NCBI RefSeq assembly: GCF_963677075.1
Contig: NZ_OY781873.1
Location: 2,071,715-2,135,714, forward strand
Source: an uncultured Sphaerochaeta sp.
Lineage (GTDB): Bacteria; Spirochaetota; Spirochaetia; Sphaerochaetales; Sphaerochaetaceae
Reading direction: 5' to 3'
DNA: 64,000 nucleotides
Shown here one piece after another: positions 53,661 to 63,089 of the stretch (positions are counted from its first letter, which is position 1; every line of letters begins with the position of its first letter). A program made the translations under genes and the position numbers. A model generated the notes under the pieces. That model saw only the letters and a program-made list of their open reading frames with translations. It was not told the origin of the DNA and searched no databases.

Positions 53661-54254
53661 ATGAGTTATATTGCAATACTAATAACCTTCATATTTATTA
53701 ATAACTTTATTTTCTCCCAGTTCTTGGGCATGTGTCCGTTTATAGGTGTCTCGAAGAACAGTGAGAATGCCATCGGAATGGGTGCCTCTGTAACCTTTGT
53801 CACTACGGTTGCCTCTGTGATTACTTGGGCAATTTATTACTTCTTATTGGTCCCTTTTAGTCTTGAGTACCTCCAGACGGTCACATTCATCCTTGTGATA
53901 GCAAGTTTGGTACAGCTGTTGGAGATGGTGATCCAGAAGATAAGTCCAGCCTTGTATAAGGCTCTGGGTATCTATCTTCCCCTGATTACCACCAACTGTG
54001 CTGTCTTGGGTATTGCCATTATCAATATCACGAATGAATACAATGTGATGGAAGCCTTTATTGGAGGGCTTGCTGCAGGTCTTGGCTTCACTCTGGCTAT
54101 CGTGTTGATGAGCAATATTCGCGAGAAACTTGATCTGCAGCCGGTGAGAAAAGCGTATCGTGGCGTTCCCATTGCCTTTATTTCTGCTGGATTGATGTCT
54201 TTGGCCTTCATGGCTTTTGACAAGTCATTGATTACCAACCTACATCTGTTATAA
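53661..54254 (+). CDS. rnfA: Rnf complex subunit RnfA
   Basis: 197 residues, six membrane segments, homologous to RnfE in inverted topology: NNFIFSQFLGMCPFIGVSKN and GIYLPLITTNCAVLGIAI with the two cluster cysteines. ATG 53661 directly after rnfE. Confidence 0.95.
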   Translation: MSYIAILITFIFINNFIFSQFLGMCPFIGVSKNSENAIGMGASVTFVTTVASVITWAIYYFLLVPFSLEYLQTVTFILVIASLVQLLEMVIQKISPALYKALGIYLPLITTNCAVLGIAIINITNEYNVMEAFIGGLAAGLGFTLAIVLMSNIREKLDLQPVRKAYRGVPIAFISAGLMSLAFMAFDKSLITNLHLL

Positions 54255-54265
54255 GGGGGATCGTT

Positions 54266-55066
54266 GTGAATATTGTTATGGCAATCATTGTAGTCGCCGT
54301 TTTAGGTGGACTCTTCGGATTCGGTCTCTCCTATGCAGAAAAGAAATTGGCGGTCAAGAAGGATCCAAAGGCCTTGGCTCTTGAACCTATTATGCCTGGT
54401 GCTAACTGTGGTGTGTGTGGGTATGCAGGTTGTGCTGCGTATGCTGCAGCTGTCGCCCTTGGCGAAGCTCCAATTGGCCTCTGTAGTCCTGGTGGTCCCG
54501 ACTTGGTGACTAAAATGGCAGAGATCATGGGACAGAAGGTTGAAGCTTCCGGTGAAACGAGAAGAAAAGTGGCCCACGTTATGTGCCGTGGTAATGTTGA
54601 TGTGAGTTCACAAGACTACAAATATGAAGGTCTTGAGGACTGTAATGCAGCATTTCTGCTCTTTGGTGGGGATTACGGTTGCAAATCAGCCTGTCTGCAC
54701 CTCGGTTCCTGTATCAAGGTTTGTCCGACCGGTGCCATCAGCAGGGATGCTGAGGGATACATCATCGTTGATGAAAAGAAGTGTATCAGCTGTGAAAAGT
54801 GTGTGCAGATCTGCCCAACGGGTGCTATGCACATGATTTATGAAGATAGTGAATATGTAATTGAATGCAACAGCCATGAGCCGGGTGGAAAAGTACGAAA
54901 AGTATGTACAGTCGGTTGTATTGGTTGTAAAATCTGTGAAAACAAGTATCCTGAATCAGGATGTAAAGTTGACAGTTTTCTTTCTACCTTCGATCAGACA
55001 CTCCCACACAGCCAGATTGCTGATGCTGCAGAGGCGTGTCCGACCAAGTGTATCATCAAGCGGTAG
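54266..55066 (+). CDS. rnfB: Rnf complex subunit RnfB (ferredoxin-like)
   Basis: Peripheral iron-sulfur subunit that meets ferredoxin. 266 residues: membrane anchor at 3-25, then GANCGVCGYAGC near 46-57 for an N-terminal cluster, two ferredoxin clusters (CLHLGSCIKVCPTG and CISCEKCVQICPTG), and a further cysteine-rich end (CTVGCIGCKICEN and CPTKC), which suggests additional clusters. GTG start after GGGGG. Last rnf gene; the next gene starts three bases after its stop. Confidence 0.95.
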   Translation: MNIVMAIIVVAVLGGLFGFGLSYAEKKLAVKKDPKALALEPIMPGANCGVCGYAGCAAYAAAVALGEAPIGLCSPGGPDLVTKMAEIMGQKVEASGETRRKVAHVMCRGNVDVSSQDYKYEGLEDCNAAFLLFGGDYGCKSACLHLGSCIKVCPTGAISRDAEGYIIVDEKKCISCEKCVQICPTGAMHMIYEDSEYVIECNSHEPGGKVRKVCTVGCIGCKICENKYPESGCKVDSFLSTFDQTLPHSQIADAAEACPTKCIIKR

Positions 55067-55069
55067 TGC

Positions 55070-56968
55070 ATGAAATTATTAGTAGGTGCGTACAGTCAAA
55101 TCACCAATGCTGAGCCAATGCCCGTTTACGAACGGGCATTGGAAGCTGTATGCAAACCTTTGCTTACTCATCTCCATGCACATGAAGATGCAATCATGCA
55201 ACTTTCCTTGAGTATACCCCTGCTTGATTGGCTTGATGTTAACCATAGTTCGGTTAATCTCTTGATATCCGACCTTGCCAAAAATGGAAAGCTTGAGTTG
55301 CTCACCGGTTCATTCAACCAGAGTATCCTGAGCTTGCTCTCTCCAAAGGACCGTTCCAACCAGATAGAAATGACAACCACCTATCTGAGAAAGCGGTTTG
55401 GACAGCGTTCCAAGACCCTTTTCAGCTATGGGCAGGTTTTCAATCCGTTATACATCAATACCGCAAATCTTTGTTTTATCGATTCAATAATCATTTCCAC
55501 CTCTGACGAGACAGGGCTCCAGCAATTCGATGAACCGTTCATCATGCAGGAAATGGGGAAGTCTGTCTCCATCATCCCCATGGATGGTACCATAAGTGAT
55601 CTGATAGCCTCTTTTGCAAAAAAAGCTATCAGTTTTGGAAATTTGATTGAACGTATCAGGAACTATCTGGAGAGCAAGCCTCCCTTTGTTATGGCTATGA
55701 TCAACCTTGATCATCTGTTGCAGGCAGGAGTGACCGCACAGCAGACCATACAACTGTTCGATCTGTTCTTTGGGTATGAGACCAGCTCCATTGAGGAAGC
55801 ATATCTCCATAATGACCCTCCTAAGAAAGGGTATCTACAAGCAGGGTGGTATGGTATTGATGCAAATAAGGGAGATCTGGGGTGCATCAATGAGTTGTTT
55901 GTGAAGGACGAAAGTCTTGCCTATCTGTATGGGCGCTATACCACCATGGTGGAAACGGCACGTATGTACAAGAAGGACAAGGATGTGCGGAAACGCTTGG
56001 AATCCTTGATCCAGAAAATCTCTTGTGGGAGTATGTATCTCTGTGATGCCAATGCACCAATGCTGCGTTCATCGGTCAGAAAATTGTTCTGGCGATACAT
56101 CAGTGAAGCGGATAGTGTGCTCACTGCACTCAAGGATTACAGCTATCCGGTGAACAATGACTTTGACCACGATGCCTTGAGTGAATATCTGTTCTTTGGC
56201 AAGTACCTGAGTTGTGTGGTTGATCCGAAGGGCGGCTCACTTTCAGAACTTACCTATTTGCCTTCCTTGTATAATTATGGGGATACGTTCAGTCCACTTT
56301 CACAGTTTGGTAGTTCCATTGGCAATCATCACCAGCTTCCTCCCGGACAAAAACAGCGATTGTTCAGCGATGTTTTTCTGAGAGAAAACTTTGTCATGGA
56401 CGAATATACCAAGTTGGATGAAAAGAATTGCTTGGCTATGGGAAGCCAGGTCTATAATCTTGAGGGAGTAGACCGTAGGAATACCGAGTATCTGGCTACC
56501 TGCACAACTGGTGACAGTCCAATCATCGGTGGAAGCTTGCAAATAGCCAAACATTTCAAGCTAAGACAGAATACCATTTTGGTAGATATAACGCTCACCA
56601 ACATCGGGGAGGAACCAATAAGCTGTATCTATGGCTGTGAGATCCCTCTCTCGATTGACTCACATGGTCTTCCCATTTCCTTTATCCAGTTGGAAAACAA
56701 GAAAAATCTGACATGGCAAGAGAAAGAAGTGGTTCTTGAGCAAGTCAAATCGCTGAGAATCTATGATGAACCCAATAGCACTTCCCTGACCTTGGTAGGC
56801 GATACCCGCTTTACCTTGCTCAAGGAAGATTATACTATTGAGAGCGAAACAGTCCTTGGGAATGAATCGCTCTACCAGCACACCCTGTTCATGGCCTCAT
56901 GGCCGATTGTCTTGGCTAGTGGTGGAGAAAAGAAGATTACCTTGGGTCTACGTGTTGAACGAAAATAG
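55070..56968 (+). CDS. GH57-like protein lacking catalytic residues
   Basis: 632 residues with the layout of GH57 4-alpha-glucanotransferases and alpha-amylases: GH57 barrel (about 1-290), helical middle and DUF1926-like C-terminal beta domain. GKLELLTGSFNQSIL near 83 matches a conserved GH57 region. The catalytic ones do not match: the first histidine motif reads GAYSQ, the WLTERVWEP region with the nucleophile glutamate reads FSYGQVFNP, and the DDGEKFG region with the acid reads INLDHLLQ. So it is probably not an active hydrolase. It sits between rnfB and prfB in an otherwise tight operon with no link to glycogen genes. Confidence 0.75.
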   Translation: MKLLVGAYSQITNAEPMPVYERALEAVCKPLLTHLHAHEDAIMQLSLSIPLLDWLDVNHSSVNLLISDLAKNGKLELLTGSFNQSILSLLSPKDRSNQIEMTTTYLRKRFGQRSKTLFSYGQVFNPLYINTANLCFIDSIIISTSDETGLQQFDEPFIMQEMGKSVSIIPMDGTISDLIASFAKKAISFGNLIERIRNYLESKPPFVMAMINLDHLLQAGVTAQQTIQLFDLFFGYETSSIEEAYLHNDPPKKGYLQAGWYGIDANKGDLGCINELFVKDESLAYLYGRYTTMVETARMYKKDKDVRKRLESLIQKISCGSMYLCDANAPMLRSSVRKLFWRYISEADSVLTALKDYSYPVNNDFDHDALSEYLFFGKYLSCVVDPKGGSLSELTYLPSLYNYGDTFSPLSQFGSSIGNHHQLPPGQKQRLFSDVFLRENFVMDEYTKLDEKNCLAMGSQVYNLEGVDRRNTEYLATCTTGDSPIIGGSLQIAKHFKLRQNTILVDITLTNIGEEPISCIYGCEIPLSIDSHGLPISFIQLENKKNLTWQEKEVVLEQVKSLRIYDEPNSTSLTLVGDTRFTLLKEDYTIESETVLGNESLYQHTLFMASWPIVLASGGEKKITLGLRVERK

Positions 56969-56978
56969 GAGTACACAG

Positions 56979-58083
56979 ATGTTTTTCCAGAATAAATCAC
57001 AGTTTGAATCAGTAAAAGAAGAAGCCTACACCGTATGGAGGCGTCTTTGACCCGCAAGGGATGGAAACGAAGATAGCAGAACTCGAGGCAAAAACACTTG
57101 AACCGGGATTCTGGGATGATCCAAACAATGCACAGGCTCTGTTCACAGAACTCAACAGTTTGAAGGATACCTACAATACCTGGAAAGAGTTGATCGATAA
57201 AATGGATGAAATGAGCGAGCTCATGGAAATCTATGCAGATGAACCGGATAATGCCGAAGAAGAAGCTGAGATCAACGAGCAAATTGAGACCATGCTTGCC
57301 ACCTATCAAAAACTACGGGTCAAGACCTTGCTTGATGGTAAGTTCGACAAAAATGACTGCTTTCTCACCATTCATGCAGGAGCAGGTGGAACTGAAGCCA
57401 GTGACTGGGCCAATATGTTGATGCGCATGTACCTCCGGTATTGCGAGCGTAGCGGTTTTAAAAGCCAGATACTTGATCTCCAGGAGGATGAGGGTGGTAT
57501 CAAGAGTGCGACCATCAAGGTTTCCGGACCATATACCTTTGGGTATCTGAAAGGAGAGGCTGGTGTCCACCGATTGGTACGTATCAGTCCTTTTGATTCC
57601 CAGAAGCGCCGGCATACATCGTTTACCAGTGTCTATGCATCCCCGGTGATCGATGACACCATCGAGATTGACCTGAAGCCTGAGGATTATCGTCTTGATA
57701 CCTATCGGGCCGGTGGGGCTGGTGGTCAGCATGTCAACAAGACCGACAGTGCTGTAAGAATAACCCACTATGCCACAGGAATTGTCGTACAGTGTCAGAA
57801 TGAGCGAAGCCAGGTGATGAACAAAGATGTCGCTTTCAAGATGCTCAAGAGTCGTCTGTACGAGTATTACCGTGAAGAAAAAGAGAAAGAACACCAAAAG
57901 GATGCCATAGAGAAGAAAGAAATTACCTGGGGAAGCCAGATTCGTTCCTATGTGTTCCAGCCTTATACCATGGTCAAGGACCATCGCACAGGGGCGACCA
58001 TTGGCAATATTCAGGCAGTCATGGATGGGGAGATCGAACCCCTCATCGAAAGTTATTTGCAATGGGGGCAGAAGGAGGAGTAG
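56979..58083 (+). CDS. prfB: Peptide chain release factor 2, with programmed +1 frameshift
   Basis: Releases peptides at UGA and UAA. The gene is read as 23 codons from ATG 56979 (AGGAG seven bases upstream) to CTT at 57045-57047, then skips the T at 57048 and continues from GAC 57049 to 58083, for 367 residues. The TGA at 57048-57050 is the regulatory stop: low RF2 favours the shift. In the product, the RF2 recognition tripeptide SPF is in RISPFDSQKRR and the catalytic GGQ in AGGAGGQHVNKTDSA. Annotators that ignore the shift would start at ATG 57061. Confidence 0.96.
57037..57051 (+). promoter_or_regulatory. RF2 frameshift signal
   Basis: GGAGG (57037-57041), three bases, then CTT TGA C. 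This has the same internal Shine-Dalgarno, spacing and slippery codon as E. coli prfB. It autoregulates RF2 levels. Confidence 0.95.
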
Positions 58084-58086
58084 GGC

Positions 58087-59370
58087 ATGGGCAAAAACAT
58101 GGCCCTTCGTACAGTATGTATTGTGCTGTTTCTCCTCTGCGCCTCAACGCTTGCTGCACAAGAGGGTACGATGTCTTTTTCTGTCGGCATCGTTCCTCTT
58201 GATACCAGGCTCGATACACTCACTGAGATGGTTGAAAATGTAGCAAAACGCTATGGAAGCCAGATCTTTCTTGATGAAGATGAGAAAACGCTTCTCTTGG
58301 ATCAATGGGAAAAAGAAGCTCAGGCACAAAGTAATAGTGAGCTTGGTAAAGTCTATGCTTCCCATGACCAAGAGAAATTACAACAGATATTGGATGCAGA
58401 ACAACCTGCACCACCTCTTGAATTTGATTCCCTCCCGGTAACATACCACCTTGCACAATTTGATCAGGATCTTGCAAACGCATTAGAGGCAAGCGATGAT
58501 GCCCTTGACTGGTTCTGTTCCAAAAACACGTATGATGCATTGTTGTTGCTTGCCTCAGAAGAGCTCGCAGGATTTCAGCGTATACGGATTCAGTATTATC
58601 ATCCCAAGTTGACAGAGAAGAAAACACTCTCTGACTCATTGGTACAGAACTCCTACTTCCAACCATTGGAAGAGCCATTGGAGAAAGCTATATTCGCCCT
58701 TGCAAGCAAAGGAAATCTCGGGATTGTTACCCTCGAAGATATCCCTCCCGGTCTAGCCGTCTCCATTGATGGGAAGCCAACAGATCTCCTCGATACTACG
58801 CTTATCCTACCGCCAGGACCTCATATACTTGGTTTGAATGCTCCTGGCTACCAGCCGGTGGAGATGGAGATCGTGAGTAAGGCTGATGTCATTCAGCCTT
58901 TTCAGTTCTCGTTTGAGGAAGTAACGTTTCCTACCCTGGTAGTGCATAGTGAAACAGCCAAGGTGAACTGGTTCCTCGATGGAAAACCATTGACAGAGCA
59001 ACTTTCCATCTCTCTTTCTGATCCCACATATCCAATGGTACTTACCCTGAGTGGGGAAGGCTTTGCCCAGAGGGTCGTTCATCTTGACAGCCCCCCTTAC
59101 AAGGAGTTGACAGTTACGCTGAATGCAAAGGAACTTGCTTATCCTTCCCTGCGCGATGATGCACAGAAGGACTTCTATAAACGGCTGAGAAATACTATTC
59201 TGTGGTTCGGAACCTATATCGGGTGTACCGTCTTGAGCCAAATGTATGCGACTGACAATCCTCTTTGGCAAGTAGGCTTGGTTGGAACCAGTTCGTTGGC
59301 ACTGGTAAGCTCGATTGCAATGGCTGCGGATTTTCTCTCCTATGAATCCATGGCTGATGCAGGTATCTGA
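58087..59370 (+). CDS. Secreted PEGA-domain protein
   Basis: 427 residues. Signal peptide at about 5-24 (TVCIVLFLLCASTLAAQ). From about 220 a PEGA domain: GIVTLEDIPPGLAVSIDGKP, then PPGPHILGLNAPGYQPVEM, with a second weaker repeat (VNWFLDGKPL ... LTLSGEGFAQRVV) around 290-345. PEGA domains are surface beta-structures found in envelope proteins. Two hydrophobic stretches near the C-terminus (TILWFGTYIGCTVLSQM; WQVGLVGTSSLALVSSIAMA) suggest membrane attachment. Function not known; it lies between prfB and ftsY. Confidence 0.8.
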   Translation: MGKNMALRTVCIVLFLLCASTLAAQEGTMSFSVGIVPLDTRLDTLTEMVENVAKRYGSQIFLDEDEKTLLLDQWEKEAQAQSNSELGKVYASHDQEKLQQILDAEQPAPPLEFDSLPVTYHLAQFDQDLANALEASDDALDWFCSKNTYDALLLLASEELAGFQRIRIQYYHPKLTEKKTLSDSLVQNSYFQPLEEPLEKAIFALASKGNLGIVTLEDIPPGLAVSIDGKPTDLLDTTLILPPGPHILGLNAPGYQPVEMEIVSKADVIQPFQFSFEEVTFPTLVVHSETAKVNWFLDGKPLTEQLSISLSDPTYPMVLTLSGEGFAQRVVHLDSPPYKELTVTLNAKELAYPSLRDDAQKDFYKRLRNTILWFGTYIGCTVLSQMYATDNPLWQVGLVGTSSLALVSSIAMAADFLSYESMADAGI

Positions 59371-59389
59371 ATATGATGAGGAGCATTGT

Positions 59390-60265
59390 ATGTTGAAAGG
59401 TTTTGGGGCAAAGCTGAAAGCCCTGTTTGGAATCAATACGTTTGATGAGTCGTACTTTGAGCAGCTTGAAGATTTTCTTATTGAGGGTGATTTGGGAGCC
59501 AAACTGGCTTTTACCATCAGCGATGAGGTAAGGAAACGGGCGAAAAGCGAAAAATCGAAAACTACCCAAGATTTGCAGTTGTTGGTGAAGAATCACCTGC
59601 ATGAAAAGATCGAAGCTTTCCAACCTGCCCTCGAACCAGGGAAACTTACGGTTTTCCTGGTGTTGGGAGTCAATGGGGTTGGCAAAACCACCACCATTGC
59701 AAAACTTGCAAATATGTACAAGAAGCAGGGAAAACAGGTTTTGCTTGCTGCAGCTGACACATTCCGTGCTGCTGCCATAGATCAGCTGGAAGTCCATGCT
59801 CAGCGTCTTGGTTGCCGGATTGTTAAGCAGAAAAGCGGCAGCGACCCAGGCTCGGTTGTCTTTGATGCGATTACCTCTGCCCAGGCAAGAGGTGAGGACC
59901 TGGTCTTGGTTGATACAGCCGGGAGAATGCACAACAAGGAAAATTTGCTAAGGGAACTCTCAAAGATTGACAAGATTGTAAAGGGAAGGGGCATTGATGA
60001 TGTCCACTACAAGAAATTCCTCGTTATTGACAGCACTACCGGTCAAAACGGGATCAGCCAGGCTGAACTCTTCAACCAGGCAGTAAAGCTCGATGGTCTG
60101 ATCCTCTCCAAATATGACAGTCTGGCAAAAGGTGGAGCCTTGGTTCAGATCGGTGAAAAGTTTGGTATTCCTGTTTCATTCGTGGGTACCGGTGAGACAT
60201 ACCAGGATATCAAAGCCTTTGACAAGGAAGACTTCCTTAACACACTGGTAGGTCTCACAGATTAA
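59390..60265 (+). CDS. ftsY: Signal recognition particle receptor FtsY
   Basis: Receptor GTPase that docks the Ffh complex at the membrane. 291 residues from ATG 59390 (GAGGAG upstream), so only the NG domains; the acidic A domain of E. coli is missing. GVNGVGKTTTIAKLA near 93, AADTFRAAAIDQL near 123, LVDTAGRMHNKENLL near 172 and the G4 region SKYDSLAKGGAL near 243 (usually TKLDGTAKGG). The GETYQDIKAFD closing motif is present. Confidence 0.95.
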   Translation: MLKGFGAKLKALFGINTFDESYFEQLEDFLIEGDLGAKLAFTISDEVRKRAKSEKSKTTQDLQLLVKNHLHEKIEAFQPALEPGKLTVFLVLGVNGVGKTTTIAKLANMYKKQGKQVLLAAADTFRAAAIDQLEVHAQRLGCRIVKQKSGSDPGSVVFDAITSAQARGEDLVLVDTAGRMHNKENLLRELSKIDKIVKGRGIDDVHYKKFLVIDSTTGQNGISQAELFNQAVKLDGLILSKYDSLAKGGALVQIGEKFGIPVSFVGTGETYQDIKAFDKEDFLNTLVGLTD

Positions 60266-60266
60266 G

Positions 60267-61235
60267 ATGAAACACCTCATCTCCAGCGCAACCATGCTTC
60301 TCTGTTTCTCGGTGCTGTTTGCTTCAACATTGGTGCAATCAAACAGTATCGCCCAGGAGCGTGGTTCGTTATCGGGAGAATCCCCTTACCATCTTTCCCT
60401 CACCGATGAGAACAGGGAACTCTGGGGACCTGGTGGCATGATCTGGAAAGAGACCATTTCCAATGATGATGGTAATAGAATTGTGTCCAGGTCCTCTCCT
60501 GATGGAGAGATCCTGGTTTCTCGTGTTTTCAGGGATGGCTTGTTGCGCGAAGAGCAAATTGGGTCCATCTCACATGCATACTACTATGGAGAGGATGGAA
60601 AGCTTGAGAGAGTTACCTCCTATCAGGATGGCTCATTTCAGGAGGCACAGCTTTTCACCTACTCGGCATCCAATGGAAGTTTGCTTGCAGTTGTGACTGT
60701 GAAGGGAGAAGCTAGCTCAATACGTTATTTCAATCAGGAAGGTAAGCAACACTCCTTTACCTATGCAGATACCCAGGGAGGACAGACGTTCCTTACCATT
60801 CAGGGAAGTACCGTTGTAAAACCTTTTTCATCAGAATCAGAGGATACACAACTGGATGTGGTTGTCGAAGAGACAGGTTCATTCACGGTTGAGCGTACAC
60901 TACCGGACGGTAGTGTGGTGCAAGAGCGCTATGATGAACAGGGTTTATTGGTCCTGAAGAAAAATCCTTCCAGTGAGACTGAATACCGGTATAATGAAGA
61001 GAACGAACTGGTCAGTGAACACACTATCAGAAATGATGGAAGTGAAGTGGTGAGCAGCTATGAGAAGGGAGAAATAGCGATGGTTGAAGAGAAGGAAGCA
61101 GGTCGCACCACCAGCATCTTGCATTTCCTTGATGATGGGAAGCGGGTCCAGACACTCTATAGTGAAGGACGTCCGTATTGTGATATCACCTATGCTCCAG
61201 GTGGAAAGAGAATTCTTTCCATCTCATACCGGTAA
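60267..61235 (+). CDS. Secreted protein with YD/MORN-like repeats
   Basis: 322 residues, not assigned to a named family. Signal peptide at about 5-30 (TMLLCFSVLFASTLVQS). The mature part is a run of short beta repeats such as YYYGEDGKLERVTSYQDGS, RYDEQGLLVLKK and RYNEENELVSEHT, resembling MORN/YwqK-like antitoxin or RHS-type repeats. It starts one base after ftsY. Probably periplasmic or surface; partner of the following exporter is possible but unproven. Confidence 0.75.
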   Translation: MKHLISSATMLLCFSVLFASTLVQSNSIAQERGSLSGESPYHLSLTDENRELWGPGGMIWKETISNDDGNRIVSRSSPDGEILVSRVFRDGLLREEQIGSISHAYYYGEDGKLERVTSYQDGSFQEAQLFTYSASNGSLLAVVTVKGEASSIRYFNQEGKQHSFTYADTQGGQTFLTIQGSTVVKPFSSESEDTQLDVVVEETGSFTVERTLPDGSVVQERYDEQGLLVLKKNPSSETEYRYNEENELVSEHTIRNDGSEVVSSYEKGEIAMVEEKEAGRTTSILHFLDDGKRVQTLYSEGRPYCDITYAPGGKRILSISYR

Positions 61236-61237
61236 TC

Positions 61238-62407
61238 ATGCGTTTGTTGTTGCGCCTTGCCACCCGCTATGCCTTCTCCAGGCAGAATCGGCATCGCGGG
61301 ACAAGTGTGCGTATTTCCCTCGGTCTGGCTCTCTGTCTTTTTGCCATCGTAGCAGTGCTTTCATTTATGCAAGCCCTACAGCGGAACCAGTTCGAGGATA
61401 TCAGGACCTTTGAGTCATTCGATCTTCAGATAGACCTGGAGAGCAATGATTACATTGCAGCCAATGAGGCTGCAACCCTGATCGAGGGATTGGGCTCTGT
61501 CCAGCATGCCTTTGTGTATGTAGATATTCCTGTCATTGCCCAGGGAACTGATGGGTCGACCATTGCTGGTCGCCTTAGGGGTATTGATGGGGAGGGAAGA
61601 TTTCTTTCCAATCTAAACAGCTATCGTGGATTCCTGTTTCAGGAAGGGCAGATTGCGGTTTCCTACTCAAATACACGTTCCATCGATATGGGTGAAACCC
61701 TTACCCTTACATTCCTGAAAAAAGGCAAGCAAGCAACAGTGGTTCCTTCCAGAAAGGAACTTGAGGTGGGAGCCGTCTACTATACAACCAGCTATGATTT
61801 TGATCACTCCACCTTCCTCTGTAATGTAGAGACCCTACTTGCCCTGCAAGGTGATGTTCCTTTGAAGATTGGGGTATTCACCACCCACGACGTCAAGGAA
61901 GTGAAAGCTGAAATCATGCAATTGGGCTTTACCAATACAAGCACCTGGATGGAGATAAATGCTTCCCTGTATGGTGCAATGGAACTTGAACAGAAGATGA
62001 TGGCACTTATGCTCTTTCTGATGGTGTTGGTCATACTGGTACATATCAGGAACAGTTCCAGAAGATTGTTGCTCGCAAAGCAAACTGAGATAGCCATGCT
62101 CCGTGCCATCGGGCTTACCAAGGCAAAGGTACAAGCCCTGTTTGTGTTGCAGGCGGTGGTAGTGGCAGTCATTGGAAGCTTGGTAGGCGTTGTTCTCTCT
62201 TATGCAGGTATTGCCATCTACCCAACCCTTTCTTCCTATGTCTACAGGTCGATGGGTGTTCATCTTGAACTTGAGATCAGGAGTTTGGAACTTCTGGTGT
62301 TGTTTATTGTCATTGTTGTCTTCAGCCTCATTGCGTCCTTCCATGGGACCCATAAGATCCTGAAGGCAGATATCATGGAGATGTTTACGCATGATGAAGT
62401 CAACTGA
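61238..62407 (+). CDS. ABC transporter permease, LolC/LolE or MacB type
   Basis: 389 residues. N-terminal membrane segment at 24-46 (RISLGLALCLFAIVAVLSFM), a large periplasmic domain (about 48-245), then an FtsX domain with three more segments including LAKQTEIAMLRAIGLTKAKV, the usual cytoplasmic coupling motif. With the ATPase at 62391 and the permease at 63086 it forms a LolCDE-like set that would release lipoproteins from the inner membrane; MacB-like efflux or FtsX-like roles are less likely given two permeases. Starts two bases after the previous stop. Confidence 0.85.
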   Translation: MRLLLRLATRYAFSRQNRHRGTSVRISLGLALCLFAIVAVLSFMQALQRNQFEDIRTFESFDLQIDLESNDYIAANEAATLIEGLGSVQHAFVYVDIPVIAQGTDGSTIAGRLRGIDGEGRFLSNLNSYRGFLFQEGQIAVSYSNTRSIDMGETLTLTFLKKGKQATVVPSRKELEVGAVYYTTSYDFDHSTFLCNVETLLALQGDVPLKIGVFTTHDVKEVKAEIMQLGFTNTSTWMEINASLYGAMELEQKMMALMLFLMVLVILVHIRNSSRRLLLAKQTEIAMLRAIGLTKAKVQALFVLQAVVVAVIGSLVGVVLSYAGIAIYPTLSSYVYRSMGVHLELEIRSLELLVLFIVIVVFSLIASFHGTHKILKADIMEMFTHDEVN

Positions 62408-63089
62408 GGTACTTACCCTAGAACAAGTCTCAAAGAGTTTTCCCGCAACCCTTAGGGGAGGAGAGCCCATCCAGATATTGGAAGGGGTATCTCTCACCTT
62501 GAATCGTGCAACAAGTATTGCGATCACCGGGAGAAGTGGGAGTGGGAAGTCGACCCTGTTGCAGGTCAGTGCAGGGTTGCTCTCAGCAGACAGTGGAAGT
62601 ATCCGGTTTGAAGGTAAGGAGATTCCCTGCCTCGATGATGAACACCTCAGTCGGCTGAGAAGCCGTTCTATGGGTTTCATCTTCCAGAGCAGTCTGCTCC
62701 TGGATGATTTCACAGCCCTTGAGAATGTGCAGATCTCTGCCATGATTGCGGGGTACAGTGAGAGAGATGCCTCACGTAAGGCCTTGGCAATGCTTGAACT
62801 GGTTGGTATGCAGGACAGACTTGGACATACCAGCGACCAACTTTCCGGAGGGGAGCGCCAACGAGTCGCCATTGCAAGGGCTCTGGTGAATGAACCTTCC
62901 CTGATTTTTGCCGATGAACCAACAGGTTCATTGGATGAGAGAAATGCTGCACTGGTTGAAGATCTTCTCTTTTCATTGGTCGCTGAGAGGGAAGTAGCCC
63001 TGATGTTGATCACACACAATCTTGCCTTTGCAAGTCGGTGCAATACCGTTTATCGACTCCATAATAGAAATGTGGAGGTGCGCTCTTGA
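62391..63089 (+). CDS. lolD: ABC transporter ATPase, LolD type
   Basis: 232 residues: Walker A ITGRSGSGKSTLLQV near 44, Q-loop FIFQSSLLLDDFTALEN near 95, signature QLSGGERQRVAIARAL near 147, Walker B LIFADEPTGSLD near 168. It belongs to the LolD/MacB/FtsE family; the FADEPTGSLD form is typical. The first 17 bases overlap the end of the permease gene and its stop overlaps the next permease start, so the three are cotranslated. Confidence 0.88.
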   Translation: MMKSTEVLTLEQVSKSFPATLRGGEPIQILEGVSLTLNRATSIAITGRSGSGKSTLLQVSAGLLSADSGSIRFEGKEIPCLDDEHLSRLRSRSMGFIFQSSLLLDDFTALENVQISAMIAGYSERDASRKALAMLELVGMQDRLGHTSDQLSGGERQRVAIARALVNEPSLIFADEPTGSLDERNAALVEDLLFSLVAEREVALMLITHNLAFASRCNTVYRLHNRNVEVRS

